Positions 7,046 through 14,140 are shown, counted from the first letter of the stretch. The stretch: 15,643 nucleotides of DNA from an uncultured Blautia sp. (GCA_934426285.1 CAKRYE010000046.1:1-15643), one strand, 5' to 3'. The notes: generated by a model not told the origin, from the letters alone. Translations and numbers: made by a program.

Positions 7046-7984
7046 TTATTTCAGATCTGAAAAAAGTTCTTCCTGATATACACCTGCATCTATCAATTTA
7101 CCAAAGGATTCTATTACATAATCCTTATCCTCTTTATAAGTTACACCAAACCATCTGTCACTGGAATCCAGCACCTTTACAGATACTTTTCCTGCCTGAA
7201 GCAACTCATCAATATAAATTGGGAGCAGATACTCTGCCTTCAGAATGTTCTCTTTGGAGGTATTCTGGAAAAATTCCCTGAATCCATCTTCCAGAAGCTG
7301 TACAAACTCCGGTGTCAACCCCCACATATTCATGGAAACATAAGATTCCGGATCTACCGGTGTCATTCCCTCCTGGTGCTCTACAGCTGCACCCTCAGCA
7401 GTTTTTACAATATTGTGAGTTTCATGTACTGCTGTCAGATATCCTGACTCATTGGTTTCACAGATACCACGGGTAACAGCGCCATTTTCACTTAGCGTAT
7501 TTTTCAGGATAAAGCCTGCCATACACAGCTGTTCTGCCCTATCCGGAGTATAACCTTCCAGAAAATCATGAAGCTTTACAAAAGCTTCCTTTCCATAATA
7601 ATCATCTGCATTTATAACTGCAAATGGCTCATGAAGTACCTCCCTGCAGGCCAGAACTGCCTGTCCTGTTCCCCAGGGTTTCGTTCTCTCAGACACAGGT
7701 TCTACTCCATCCGGGAGATGATCAAGTTCCTGATATGCATAAGCAATCTCCACACCCAGGTCGTCGCAGATTTTCTGGATACGGTCACCAATTGCTTCTT
7801 TAAATGCTTCCCGGATATCCTTGCGGATGATAAACACAATCTTATTAAATCCAGCTTCTATGGCATCATGAATGGAATAATCCATGATGATCTCACCATG
7901 TCTGCCAACAGGTGCCAGCTGCTTGATTCCACCGCCAAAACGTGAACCGATCCCTGCAGCCATAATAACCAATGTTGTTTTCAT
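7046..7984 (-). CDS. Sugar-phosphate nucleotidylyltransferase family protein
   Basis: This is a nucleotidyltransferase of the NTP_transferase fold, expected to join a nucleoside triphosphate and a sugar- or polyol-phosphate to give an NDP-sugar and pyrophosphate. Counted from the ATG at 7984 (312 residues), the nucleotide-binding loop is AAGIGSRFGGGIKQL at 9-23 and the metal-binding acidic motif is NADDYY at 125-130. The glycine-rich GGGIKQL form differs from the GalU and RmlA versions, and the substrate cannot be assigned. An ATG at 8002 is in frame, but it has no ribosome binding site and would leave almost no leader after the likely -10 at 8019-8014. The 7984 start has AGGA about 12 nt upstream and begins at the conserved MKTTLVIMAAG. 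It is monocistronic, with its own terminator. Confidence 0.75.
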   Translation of the reverse strand: MKTTLVIMAAGIGSRFGGGIKQLAPVGRHGEIIMDYSIHDAIEAGFNKIVFIIRKDIREAFKEAIGDRIQKICDDLGVEIAYAYQELDHLPDGVEPVSERTKPWGTGQAVLACREVLHEPFAVINADDYYGKEAFVKLHDFLEGYTPDRAEQLCMAGFILKNTLSENGAVTRGICETNESGYLTAVHETHNIVKTAEGAAVEHQEGMTPVDPESYVSMNMWGLTPEFVQLLEDGFREFFQNTSKENILKAEYLLPIYIDELLQAGKVSVKVLDSSDRWFGVTYKEDKDYVIESFGKLIDAGVYQEELFSDLK

Positions 7985-8013
7985 TTCCACACGTTTCCTC
8001 ATTTCTTTATTTT

Positions 8014-8059
8014 AGTATAATTCTATTTACAGTTTAATCGAAATAGATACAAAATGCAA
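8014..8059 (-). promoter_or_regulatory. Promoter region of the nucleotidylyltransferase gene
   Basis: On the minus strand TATACT at 8019-8014 is a good -10 without a clear -35. TTGCAT (8059-8054), 17 bp and TAAACT (8036-8031) form a second possible pair just upstream. Either would start transcription before the 7984 ATG. Confidence 0.35.
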
Positions 8060-8106
8060 CACCTACAATATTTCCGCAAAAAACTGTAGATTCTTGCAAT
8101 ATTTTC

Positions 8107-8115
8107 TGATAAAAT
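8107..8115 (+). promoter_or_regulatory. Extended -10 upstream of the secreted protein gene
   Basis: TGATAAAAT has the TGn extension and a TAAAAT hexamer, with only a poor TAGATT 17 bp upstream as -35. It would give a leader of roughly 110 nt before the ATG at 8232. I see no clear conserved structure in that leader. Confidence 0.35.
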
Positions 8116-8231
8116 AAACTTAACCCTAAAGAGTGTCTATTAATTATCAGATTTTACAGTTGAAATTTTCTGCCAATAATTAGTACCCCTCTGGATATCT
8201 CTTATTCACTTTAATTAAAAGGAGGTTCTCT

Positions 8232-9812
8232 ATGAAAAGAAAAAAATGGTTACAGAAAACTGCAGTTCTTTGTACTGCTATGGTTTTAAGCGCAACATCC
8301 ATACCTTCTGTTGCTTTTGCCGCAGACAGTTATGCTGATATTGAAAAAAGTGCCCTGGCAAAGATAGCCGGCGAATTTGCTGCATCCTATGCCACCTCTC
8401 TGGAGCAGAGCCAGGATCTTGTCTCCGGGATCAAAGGCGATATTACTGTAAATATAGAAGATTCCGGACGGTCACTTCTGGGATTTGTCGCTCCCTTCGA
8501 TGTATCCTGGCTGAATAATGCCTCTGTTACCATCAACAGTTCCTTCAAAGATAACAAAGAAGGCGGTTCCATGGCACTTCTCGTAAATGACAGTCAGGTC
8601 TGCACCCTGGATTTTTATTTTGACCCGGATACAGAAGATATGTACATGAAAGTCCCGGAGCTTTCTGATAAATATATGAAAGTAAATCTTAAGGAAGCAG
8701 AGGATGATGAAACTCTCGAGGCATCTACAGAAGGTCTAAGTGACTCTGTAAAGCTTCTCAACAATATGGCAGAAGCCATGCCTGAAGCTTCTGTAGTAGA
8801 ATCCTTACTTAACAAATACGGCACCATCCTTATTGATAATGTGAAGAGTACTGACGGTACTTCCGATACCCTTACTGCCGGAGATATCAGCCAGGACTGT
8901 ACTTTATATGAAGGTACTCTGGACTCTGAGGCTGCAGTCAGAACTCTTACTGCAATTCTGGAAACTGCAAAATCAGACAAGGAAATTGAAGCAATCCTTG
9001 AAAAATGGGCTGCTGTACTTCCTGACAGCCAGGATCTGAATGCGCAATTCCAGGAAGCAGTTGACAGCGGTCTGGATGCACTTAAGGAAGATTCCTCAGA
9101 TGAGGATTCCCAGGATGGATATTTTTCTTCTAAAACCTGGGTTGGCGAAGACGGAGAAATCATTGGCCGTTCCCTTACCATGCATGATGCTTCCGGAGAT
9201 ACTCCTGTTTTCACCTGGCAGATGCCAAAGAACGATTCCTCTTATGGATATCTGCTGGAAATCTATGCTGAAGACGAAGTTTATGCACTTTCCGGAAATG
9301 GCACTATCGAAAATGACATATTAAATGGTTCCTACCAGTTCAGCATGAACGATGAACCTGCTGCCAATATTGAAGTAAAGGATTATAACACTGCGGAAGC
9401 TAAAAAAGGTAACATCAATGGAAGCTACTCCATTTCCTTTGTAGCGGATGAGTCTGATGACAGCTCTGATGTTTCTCCTCTGACTAATTTTTCACTGGAT
9501 GCAGATATCGCAAGCACTGCAGAATCCGGTTCTGTCAAGCTTGGTATTGTCAGTGCAGGTGCAACACTGGGTTCTGTTTCATTCGTTTCCGGCAAAGGTG
9601 ACGGAGTGGATATCCCTGATCTCGCCTCTTTAAAAGATGTGTGTGATGTGTCCAACGATAATGATATGACTGACTATGTATCATCCATGGACTTCACAAA
9701 GCTTATGGACAATCTCACTGCCGCAGGTATACCGGATGAAGTGATCACCTATATTTTAAGTGGTGGAAGCTCAGACACTGATACAGAAATTGATGATGAA
9801 TCCATCAACTAA
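8232..9812 (+). CDS. Secreted protein of unknown function
   Basis: I do not recognise this 526-residue protein. It starts with a classical signal peptide: a KRKKWLQK basic head, a hydrophobic core, and an AFA-AD cleavage site after about residue 30. There is no lipobox cysteine and no C-terminal anchor or LPXTG, so it should be released or held non-covalently. The mature part is acidic and rich in Ser, Asp and Glu. A segment reading MYMKVPELSDKYMKVNL near residues 137-153 and beta-rich stretches in both halves recall LppX/LolA-like or other beta-sandwich lipid-binding folds, but this is only an impression. An acidic SSDEDSQDG linker at about 288-296 separates two halves. The GGAGG site at 8221-8225 supports the start. 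The gene is monocistronic and is closed by a strong terminator. Confidence 0.8.
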   Translation: MKRKKWLQKTAVLCTAMVLSATSIPSVAFAADSYADIEKSALAKIAGEFAASYATSLEQSQDLVSGIKGDITVNIEDSGRSLLGFVAPFDVSWLNNASVTINSSFKDNKEGGSMALLVNDSQVCTLDFYFDPDTEDMYMKVPELSDKYMKVNLKEAEDDETLEASTEGLSDSVKLLNNMAEAMPEASVVESLLNKYGTILIDNVKSTDGTSDTLTAGDISQDCTLYEGTLDSEAAVRTLTAILETAKSDKEIEAILEKWAAVLPDSQDLNAQFQEAVDSGLDALKEDSSDEDSQDGYFSSKTWVGEDGEIIGRSLTMHDASGDTPVFTWQMPKNDSSYGYLLEIYAEDEVYALSGNGTIENDILNGSYQFSMNDEPAANIEVKDYNTAEAKKGNINGSYSISFVADESDDSSDVSPLTNFSLDADIASTAESGSVKLGIVSAGATLGSVSFVSGKGDGVDIPDLASLKDVCDVSNDNDMTDYVSSMDFTKLMDNLTAAGIPDEVITYILSGGSSDTDTEIDDESIN

Positions 9813-9823
9813 TATCTGAATGC

Positions 9824-9864
9824 AAAAAACTGACAGTTTCTAAATTAGAAACTGTCAGTTTTTT
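9824..9864. terminator. Bidirectional rho-independent terminator
   Basis: A perfect inverted repeat: AAAAAACTGACAGTTTCTA (9824-9842), a 3-nt centre, and its exact complement (9846-9864). The 13-bp core stem is flanked by A6 on the left and T6 on the right, so it ends both the plus-strand secreted protein gene and the convergent minus-strand operon. Confidence 0.92.
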
Positions 9865-9877
9865 ACTGTTACAGCTA

Positions 9878-10615
9878 TTACTCCTCACTTATAAGGCTTT
9901 CCAGCCATTTTGCTGCATTTTTCTGTTCAGGAGCAGAGGCAGGTACCACAATCGTAATAGTATCATAGCTTAATCCAAATTCCTCTGCCAGTCTGCTGTC
10001 TTTGATGGTAATATGTGTCTGATCAGACTGTGTTCCGAATTTCCCGAAAACATGATCACCAAGCAATTCTTCCAGATTCAGGAAAATGCCCTCTGTATTC
10101 AATGAATCATATAACTGCTCCGGCATCAGCATAACATCCAAAGTCCCCGCCTGAACCTGTGTCATATATGCGGTCTGGGCATAATAGTCCAGATTACCTC
10201 CGGTTGCATCGGTAGTAATATTCACACTGATCTGTACTTTACTATATTTATCCTCTGTCACACCCAGAAGCTCTTCCACCTGTTTTTCTATATCATCTGT
10301 ATCACTCAGCTGGGAATTAACAGCTGCAATTGACAATACCGTTTTTGTTTTTGCATTTATATACCAGTCCTTTAACACAAATACAAGCACGATAGCTGCC
10401 AGAATCCCAAACATTACCGGCTTATAATACATCCAGATATATTGAAGTTTTTTTCCGGGTCCCATTCCCTTTAATTTTTCTTTTTCAAGCAGACGTTTTT
10501 CCTTCCGTGACAGATCTGATTCATTTTTATATGCTGGGTTAAGCACACTTTCATCATGCTCTGTCTGTTTATCTTTGGTTGCTTCCAATATTTTTTCCTG
10601 ATTATTTTGCGCCAT
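9878..10615 (-). CDS. Single-pass membrane protein of unknown function
   Basis: I do not recognise a named family. The 245-residue protein has a charged N-terminal cytoplasmic part with a Lys/Glu-rich stretch (about 36-49), one membrane helix at about 66-83, and an extracytoplasmic C-terminal domain of about 160 residues. Basic residues before the helix predict N-in/C-out topology. The outer domain contains TAYMTQVQAGTLDVMLMPEQLYDSL (about 148-172) and ends with a segment resembling the closing part of extracellular solute-binding proteins, so it may be a reduced binding-protein lobe; this is weak. The ATG at 10615 has an AAGGAG site. It lies 30 bp after the acyltransferase gene and may be its operon partner, although a TATAAT at 10650-10645 could give it its own transcript. 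Confidence 0.7.
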   Translation of the reverse strand: MAQNNQEKILEATKDKQTEHDESVLNPAYKNESDLSRKEKRLLEKEKLKGMGPGKKLQYIWMYYKPVMFGILAAIVLVFVLKDWYINAKTKTVLSIAAVNSQLSDTDDIEKQVEELLGVTEDKYSKVQISVNITTDATGGNLDYYAQTAYMTQVQAGTLDVMLMPEQLYDSLNTEGIFLNLEELLGDHVFGKFGTQSDQTHITIKDSRLAEEFGLSYDTITIVVPASAPEQKNAAKWLESLISEE

Positions 10616-10644
10616 TTGATCTCCTTTTGTCTGAATATACCTGT

Positions 10645-10650
10645 ATTATA
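10645..10650 (-). promoter_or_regulatory. Possible -10 for the single-pass membrane protein gene
   Basis: A consensus TATAAT on the minus strand lies at the very end of the acyltransferase gene, about 30 bp before the ATG at 10615. There is no convincing -35 at 16-18 bp, so an internal promoter is only possible. Confidence 0.25.
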
Positions 10651-11692
10651 ATGGACTGCCTTTACACCACAGGCCAAACTGCCTGGACAATATACCAACT
10701 ATATCATATTTTTTCCAGAATGAACAGCCCCGATAAACCAGTGCAATCATCACGATTGTAAACACGCATACAGCAAAAGGACGAATCCACAGATAAGCCA
10801 GATTATCCTCAAAATCCCCGGCAACTGCCAGCACCCGCATCATATCTCCCACTGCCAGATGAAAAAGGTAAACCGGAAAAGCCAGTTTTGCCCCTACAGC
10901 CGTCAGAACTTCTGGCATCTGGATCCGGGTTCCCCAGAGAACAGTCAGAAGAAAAATACTGATGCAGATCAGAATAGAGCCTACATATATTTCTTTTGCC
11001 CCAAACTGTGAGCATTCCCATATTGTCATCCCAATCCCCACTGTCATTATCAAAATCAGAGTAATATAACCGACTCTTCTGCGAAACCAGTATAGATATT
11101 CATGGAACATCTGACCCAGAAGATAAAAAGACATACCTGTAAAAAACCAGTTTCTGTATTCCATAATACGATAGGAATATCCAAAAAAGCTGCAAAAATA
11201 CCCTCTCCATAAGAGTCCGCCCAACAATGCCGGAATACACAAAAATGCAATTTTACGCAAATGGAATCGCTCTATTAGATAATCCAGCATATAACAATAA
11301 ATCAATGCCGGCAAGAACCACAGATGTCCACGCAGTGGAGAAGTACTGTTATACAAAAGCAGCTTCATAATATTCTGTCTGTCTGTAACTTCCCTGATCC
11401 ATCTGTAAAGATTTTCCCCTGTTACCAGTCTTTTACTGATCTCCCAGATAAAATAAAAAGCCATTGCAAAAATCATCAGTTTTACAATATGAACTATTTT
11501 TCCCGGGATTCTGTCAGAAGCATCTTTACCACTGTAATAACAGAAATAACCGGATATCATAAAGAAAAACGGAACTGCAAATCTTGACAGGGCTTCTACA
11601 AATACGCCAGTTTGTCCGGGTAGATCAATATGAATAAAAATAACCATACATGCTGCAATTGCCTTCATACCATCTAAACATTTGTTTCTCAT
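10646..11692 (-). CDS. Acyltransferase-3 family membrane protein
   Basis: This polytopic membrane enzyme (about ten helices) belongs to the acyltransferase 3 family (OafA/NodX/WecH-like), which usually O-acetylates cell-surface sugars, peptidoglycan or lipid-linked glycans. Counted from the ATG at 11692 (348 residues), the N-terminus has the family pattern CLDGMKAIAACMVIFIH with the conserved histidine H21, then SRFAVPFFFMISGYF at 36-50. The SPLRGHLWFLPALIYCY stretch further on is also typical. A longer frame opens with TTG at 11749 and overlaps the DUF3825 stop, but it has no ribosome binding site and adds residues outside the family. The 11692 ATG has AAAGGAAG about 12 nt upstream. The substrate is unknown; surface glycan modification would suit the nearby dTDP-sugar genes. 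Confidence 0.85.
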   Translation of the reverse strand: MRNKCLDGMKAIAACMVIFIHIDLPGQTGVFVEALSRFAVPFFFMISGYFCYYSGKDASDRIPGKIVHIVKLMIFAMAFYFIWEISKRLVTGENLYRWIREVTDRQNIMKLLLYNSTSPLRGHLWFLPALIYCYMLDYLIERFHLRKIAFLCIPALLGGLLWRGYFCSFFGYSYRIMEYRNWFFTGMSFYLLGQMFHEYLYWFRRRVGYITLILIMTVGIGMTIWECSQFGAKEIYVGSILICISIFLLTVLWGTRIQMPEVLTAVGAKLAFPVYLFHLAVGDMMRVLAVAGDFEDNLAYLWIRPFAVCVFTIVMIALVYRGCSFWKKYDIVGILSRQFGLWCKGSPL

Positions 11693-11745
11693 AATTCTTA
11701 CGCTTCCTTTACAGCATGACAGTATAGCAAAGGCCTTTTTTTCTG

Positions 11746-12489
11746 TCAAGACGGTAACAGCCAGCTCCTGTCCTGTCTTGCCAGAAGCCTTGCATTATGA
11801 TAGGCCATTCTGAGCGTCAGGCAGGTTCTCCCCAGATATCTGCCTCCATCAGAGGTTTTCATACAGGCCAGAGCCAGGTCTGGTTTGCCGGGATGACGCA
11901 GGCAGATAGGAAGCAGAAGCTGTATGGAATGATTATAATACTGGGGAATGGCTGTTTTATAATCTGCCTCCAGCATTCTCCTGGTCTGCTTCAGTGCACC
12001 GTCAAACAACTGTAGACGCATACTGCTCTCTCGCACCTCTGTGGGGAGCCGCTCCGCATTGTCTGTATCTCCGAAAATATGGTCATATTGGGGGATGATA
12101 GGAAGCTTTGTATCAAATACCAGTTCCGAAGGATCATTCACATAACATGCCCGCTCCGGCAGATCGGTAATCCCTTCCTTCATTAAATGATAATCCGTAT
12201 AAAAGCCGTCCAGAAACCATCTTTGCCTGTCCGGAACCAGATTGGGAATAAAAAAAGCATAGATTGGCTGATAATAATGATTAAAGAGTCCTGTATTAAA
12301 GATTGCATATTTTTCCTTTTCCCAGACTTTTCCCTCCTCATAAAGTCGTTTAAATGTATGCTCCAGATATCCTTTCAGGATTCCATTATCTTCTGTGCCG
12401 GAATAACTCCACCGCTCCGGTACAATCCCTGCAAGATTCACAATCTGCCGGTTATAGTCCCCACAGTAGGTAAAATCAAATAAATTCAT
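11746..12489 (-). CDS. DUF3825 domain protein
   Basis: The 247-residue protein matches the DUF3825 family over its whole length, as I recall the family: LKGYLEHTFKRLYEEGK at 38-54, FNTGLFNHYYQPIYAFF at 64-80, the YKTAIPQYYNHSIQLLLPI block at 177-195, KPDLAL at 202-207 and TLRMAYHNARLLARQD at 225-240. No enzymatic function is established to my knowledge. In other proteins the domain is often the C-terminal part of larger, possibly nucleic-acid-related architectures; here it stands alone. It is soluble, with no signal peptide or membrane helix. The ATG at 12489 has an AGGAGG site. The acyltransferase gene follows 53 bp downstream with no terminator between, which suggests one transcript. Confidence 0.8.
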   Translation of the reverse strand: MNLFDFTYCGDYNRQIVNLAGIVPERWSYSGTEDNGILKGYLEHTFKRLYEEGKVWEKEKYAIFNTGLFNHYYQPIYAFFIPNLVPDRQRWFLDGFYTDYHLMKEGITDLPERACYVNDPSELVFDTKLPIIPQYDHIFGDTDNAERLPTEVRESSMRLQLFDGALKQTRRMLEADYKTAIPQYYNHSIQLLLPICLRHPGKPDLALACMKTSDGGRYLGRTCLTLRMAYHNARLLARQDRSWLLPS

Positions 12490-12535
12490 GTATTTCCTCC
12501 TGCTTTATTGATCATTCACTTTTTAATCATGTATC

Positions 12536-12541
12536 ATTATA
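12536..12541 (-). promoter_or_regulatory. -10 element of the DUF3825-acyltransferase operon
   Basis: A consensus TATAAT on the minus strand lies about 47 bp before the DUF3825 ATG. The -35 is unclear. The GGCAG/CTGCC palindrome at 12562-12573 sits where a -35-region operator would be. Confidence 0.45.
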
Positions 12542-12602
12542 TTGTATTTTGGAAAATTTACGGCAGAACTGCCAGATCAGAATTCGTACTCTTTTGTGAA
12601 AT

Positions 12603-12631
12603 CGTTACTGAAAACTAAGCGAACAGTAACG
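12603..12631. repeat. Inverted repeat CGTTACTG-13 nt-CAGTAACG
   Basis: Two perfect 8-bp arms (12603-12610 and 12624-12631) surround 13 nt. It lies between the divergent promoters, about 60 bp upstream of the minus-strand -10 and 70 bp upstream of the MerR -35. No T-run follows it on either strand, so it is more likely an operator or leader structure than a terminator. Confidence 0.55.
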
Positions 12632-12700
12632 GGAAATCTTTAACTAAACATAGCATATTTTTTTAGAAATAACAAGCGCTTTCCAACTTCATCCTTATTA

Positions 12701-12729
12701 TTGCCCTTATTATTATTTCATATTATAAT
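12701..12729 (+). promoter_or_regulatory. Promoter of the MerR-methyltransferase gene
   Basis: TTGCCC (12701-12706), a 17-bp spacer and TATAAT (12724-12729) form an ordinary sigma-A promoter. The spacer holds no inverted repeat and is not 19 bp, so this is not itself a MerR-type promoter. Confidence 0.6.
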
Positions 12730-12731
12730 GA

Positions 12732-12765
12732 GAATTGTGTGAGCTGCTTCGCAGCGGAGCAATTC
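12732..12765 (+). repeat. Leader hairpin, possibly REP-like
   Basis: GAATTG (12732-12737) pairs with CAATTC (12760-12765), and inside it GCTGC (12743-12747) pairs with GCAGC (12751-12755) around a TTC loop. An internal loop separates the two stems. It covers the likely transcription start. Only one copy is in this window. Confidence 0.45.
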
Positions 12766-12804
12766 CTAGATATCAGGAAAAACTCAGAAAGGAAAACATT
12801 TAAT

Positions 12805-13986
12805 ATGAAAAAAAAGGGGTACTACTCTTCCGGTGAATTTGCACGTATGGCCCATGTAACACTCCGTACCATACGCTATTATGACAAGCAGGATCTTTTA
12901 AAACCGTCTTTTGTAACGGAATCAGGCGCCCGTTTTTACACAGACAGTGATTTTGCCAGACTTTCGCAAATCCTGCTTCTGAAATATCTGGGCTTTTCAC
13001 TGGACGATATCCGCGAAATGATCATCGATGACACAGATTATCATTTCATGGAGAATTCTCTGAATATTCAGCTAAAGCTGGTCAGAGACCGGATCGAACA
13101 GATGCAGCTGGTAGAAAAAGCAATCCAGGACACTACAGAAGCAATCCGCTCCAGACATGTCATCGACTGGAATCAAATGCTTGATCTGATTCACCTGACC
13201 GGTATGGAAAAAAGTATGAAAAACCAATATCAGAATGCTTCCAATATTTCTTCCCGCATTAATCTGCACAGCCTCTATTCCCAAAATAAGCAAGGCTGGT
13301 TTCCATGGGTTTATGAACAGTGCCGGATTGGTCCCCATATGAAAATCCTGGAGCTTGGCTGTGGTGACGGAGCACTTTGGACACAGAACCTTTCCCTTTT
13401 ACCTGCCAATATTTCCGTCACTCTTTCCGATCTGTCCTCCGGAATGCTCTGGGATGCAAGACGTGCTCTGGGCCGCAAAGACAACCGCTTCTCCTTTGAG
13501 GCTTTCGACTGTGCAGAAATTCCTTACGAAAATAGCAGCTTCGATCTGGTAATCGCTGATCATGTACTTTTCTACTGTGAAGATATCCCCGCAGTATGCA
13601 AAGAAATCCACCGTGTCCTTGTTCCAGGCGGAAAATTCGTCTGCAGTACTTACGGCAGCCGCCACATGCAGGAAGTCAGCCAGCTGGTACAGGACTTTGA
13701 CAGCCGGATCGTCCTGTCTGCAGACAAACTTTATGAACGTTTTGGCAGGGAAAACGGAAAGCAGATCTTATCTCCGTATTTTTCCCATATTTCCTGGAAA
13801 AACTATGAAGACTCCCTTCTGGTCCCTGATGCAGAACCTCTGATCTCCTATATTCTTTCCTGCCACGGAAATCAAAATCAATATCTTCTGGACAGATATA
13901 AGGATTTTCGCTCTTTTGTATCAAGAAAAACCAGAGATGGATTCTTTATTACCAAGGATGCCGGTATCTTTTTTTGTGAAAAATAA
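12805..13986 (+). CDS. MerR-family regulator fused to a SAM-dependent methyltransferase
   Basis: Counted from the ATG at 12805 the protein has 393 residues in two parts. Residues 7-75 are a MerR winged helix: YSSGEFARMAHVTLRTIRYY, then LLKPSFVTESGARFY, then YLGFSLDDIREMI. A dimerising coiled coil follows at about 85-118. Residues about 140-393 are a class I methyltransferase with motif I ILELGCGDG at 181-189, an acidic SDLS at 208-211, FDCAEIP at 234-240, FDLVIADHVLFY at 246-257 and the post-motif EIHRVLVPGGKFV at 267-279. No metal-binding cysteines of the MerR/CueR kind are present. The methyltransferase part takes the place of the usual effector domain, so SAM or the methyl acceptor may be the signal; this is inference. 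An in-frame GTG at 12739 lacks a ribosome binding site, whereas the 12805 ATG has AAAGGA. Its probable target is the promoter just downstream. Confidence 0.85.
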   Translation: MKKKGYYSSGEFARMAHVTLRTIRYYDKQDLLKPSFVTESGARFYTDSDFARLSQILLLKYLGFSLDDIREMIIDDTDYHFMENSLNIQLKLVRDRIEQMQLVEKAIQDTTEAIRSRHVIDWNQMLDLIHLTGMEKSMKNQYQNASNISSRINLHSLYSQNKQGWFPWVYEQCRIGPHMKILELGCGDGALWTQNLSLLPANISVTLSDLSSGMLWDARRALGRKDNRFSFEAFDCAEIPYENSSFDLVIADHVLFYCEDIPAVCKEIHRVLVPGGKFVCSTYGSRHMQEVSQLVQDFDSRIVLSADKLYERFGRENGKQILSPYFSHISWKNYEDSLLVPDAEPLISYILSCHGNQNQYLLDRYKDFRSFVSRKTRDGFFITKDAGIFFCEK

Positions 13987-14015
13987 CCAAAATTTAATTT
14001 TTTTGTAAAAAGTGC

Positions 14016-14046
14016 TTGAAGGTGACGCTAGGTCACCTTTTATAAT
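14016..14046 (+). promoter_or_regulatory. MerR-type promoter with a 19-bp spacer and operator, upstream of rfbA
   Basis: TTGAAG (14016-14021) and TATAAT (14041-14046) are 19 bp apart instead of 17. An inverted repeat, AAGGTGAC (14019-14026) and GTCACCTT (14032-14039) with 5 nt between, fills the spacer and overlaps the end of the -35. This geometry is the hallmark of promoters that MerR-family proteins activate by twisting the DNA. The MerR-methyltransferase gene ends 29 bp upstream. The hairpin plus TTTT could also act as a weak terminator for that gene. Confidence 0.75.
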
Positions 14047-14059
14047 ATAATTATCATAA

Positions 14060-14140
14060 ACCGGAGAAAGTTGGGAAATCTCCGGTAATACAGAAAGCTA
14101 TATACATCCAGTGCAGCCCTGTATATGAGCAGCTGTACTG
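14060..14140 (+). promoter_or_regulatory. Structured 5' leader of rfbA
   Basis: The leader of about 110 nt contains a stable hairpin, ACCGGAGA (14060-14067) with TCTCCGGT (14079-14086). A second helix, ATATACA (14100-14106) with TGTATAT (14120-14126), follows. Its loop segment CAGTGCAG (14109-14116) can pair with CTGTACTG (14133-14140, one G-U). The last two helices cross, so they form either a pseudoknot or two alternative folds, ending 10 nt before the AGGAG site. I cannot match it to a known riboswitch. Confidence 0.4.

Larger units (their letters stand above)
12490..12804. other. Divergent intergenic region of 315 bp between the DUF3825 and MerR-methyltransferase genes
   Basis: No gene fits here. 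From left to right it holds a minus-strand -10 (12541-12536), a near-palindrome GGCAG-AA-CTGCC (12562-12573), an 8-bp inverted repeat (12603-12631), an A/T-rich stretch, the plus-strand MerR promoter (12701-12729) and a leader hairpin (12732-12765). Confidence 0.7.

Noticed and set aside
8615..9214. Long open frame on the minus strand inside the secreted protein gene
   Set aside because: It is Ser/Arg-rich antisense of a gene with a clear signal peptide and ribosome binding site; no site or family supports it.
11693..11749. Acyltransferase start at TTG 11749, overlapping the DUF3825 stop
   Set aside because: No ribosome binding site and no family similarity in the added residues; the ATG at 11692 begins at the conserved N-terminus.
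12739..12804. GTG start that would add 22 residues to the MerR-methyltransferase
   Set aside because: It lies in the leader hairpin, has no ribosome binding site, and MerR proteins begin close to the helix-turn-helix.
355..14126. Four non-coding inverted repeats (355-379, 390-416, 12603-12631, 14100-14126) all with 13-nt spacing
   Set aside because: The arms are unrelated in sequence apart from the loop similarity of the asd pair, so a common system is not supported; the equal spacing is probably chance.
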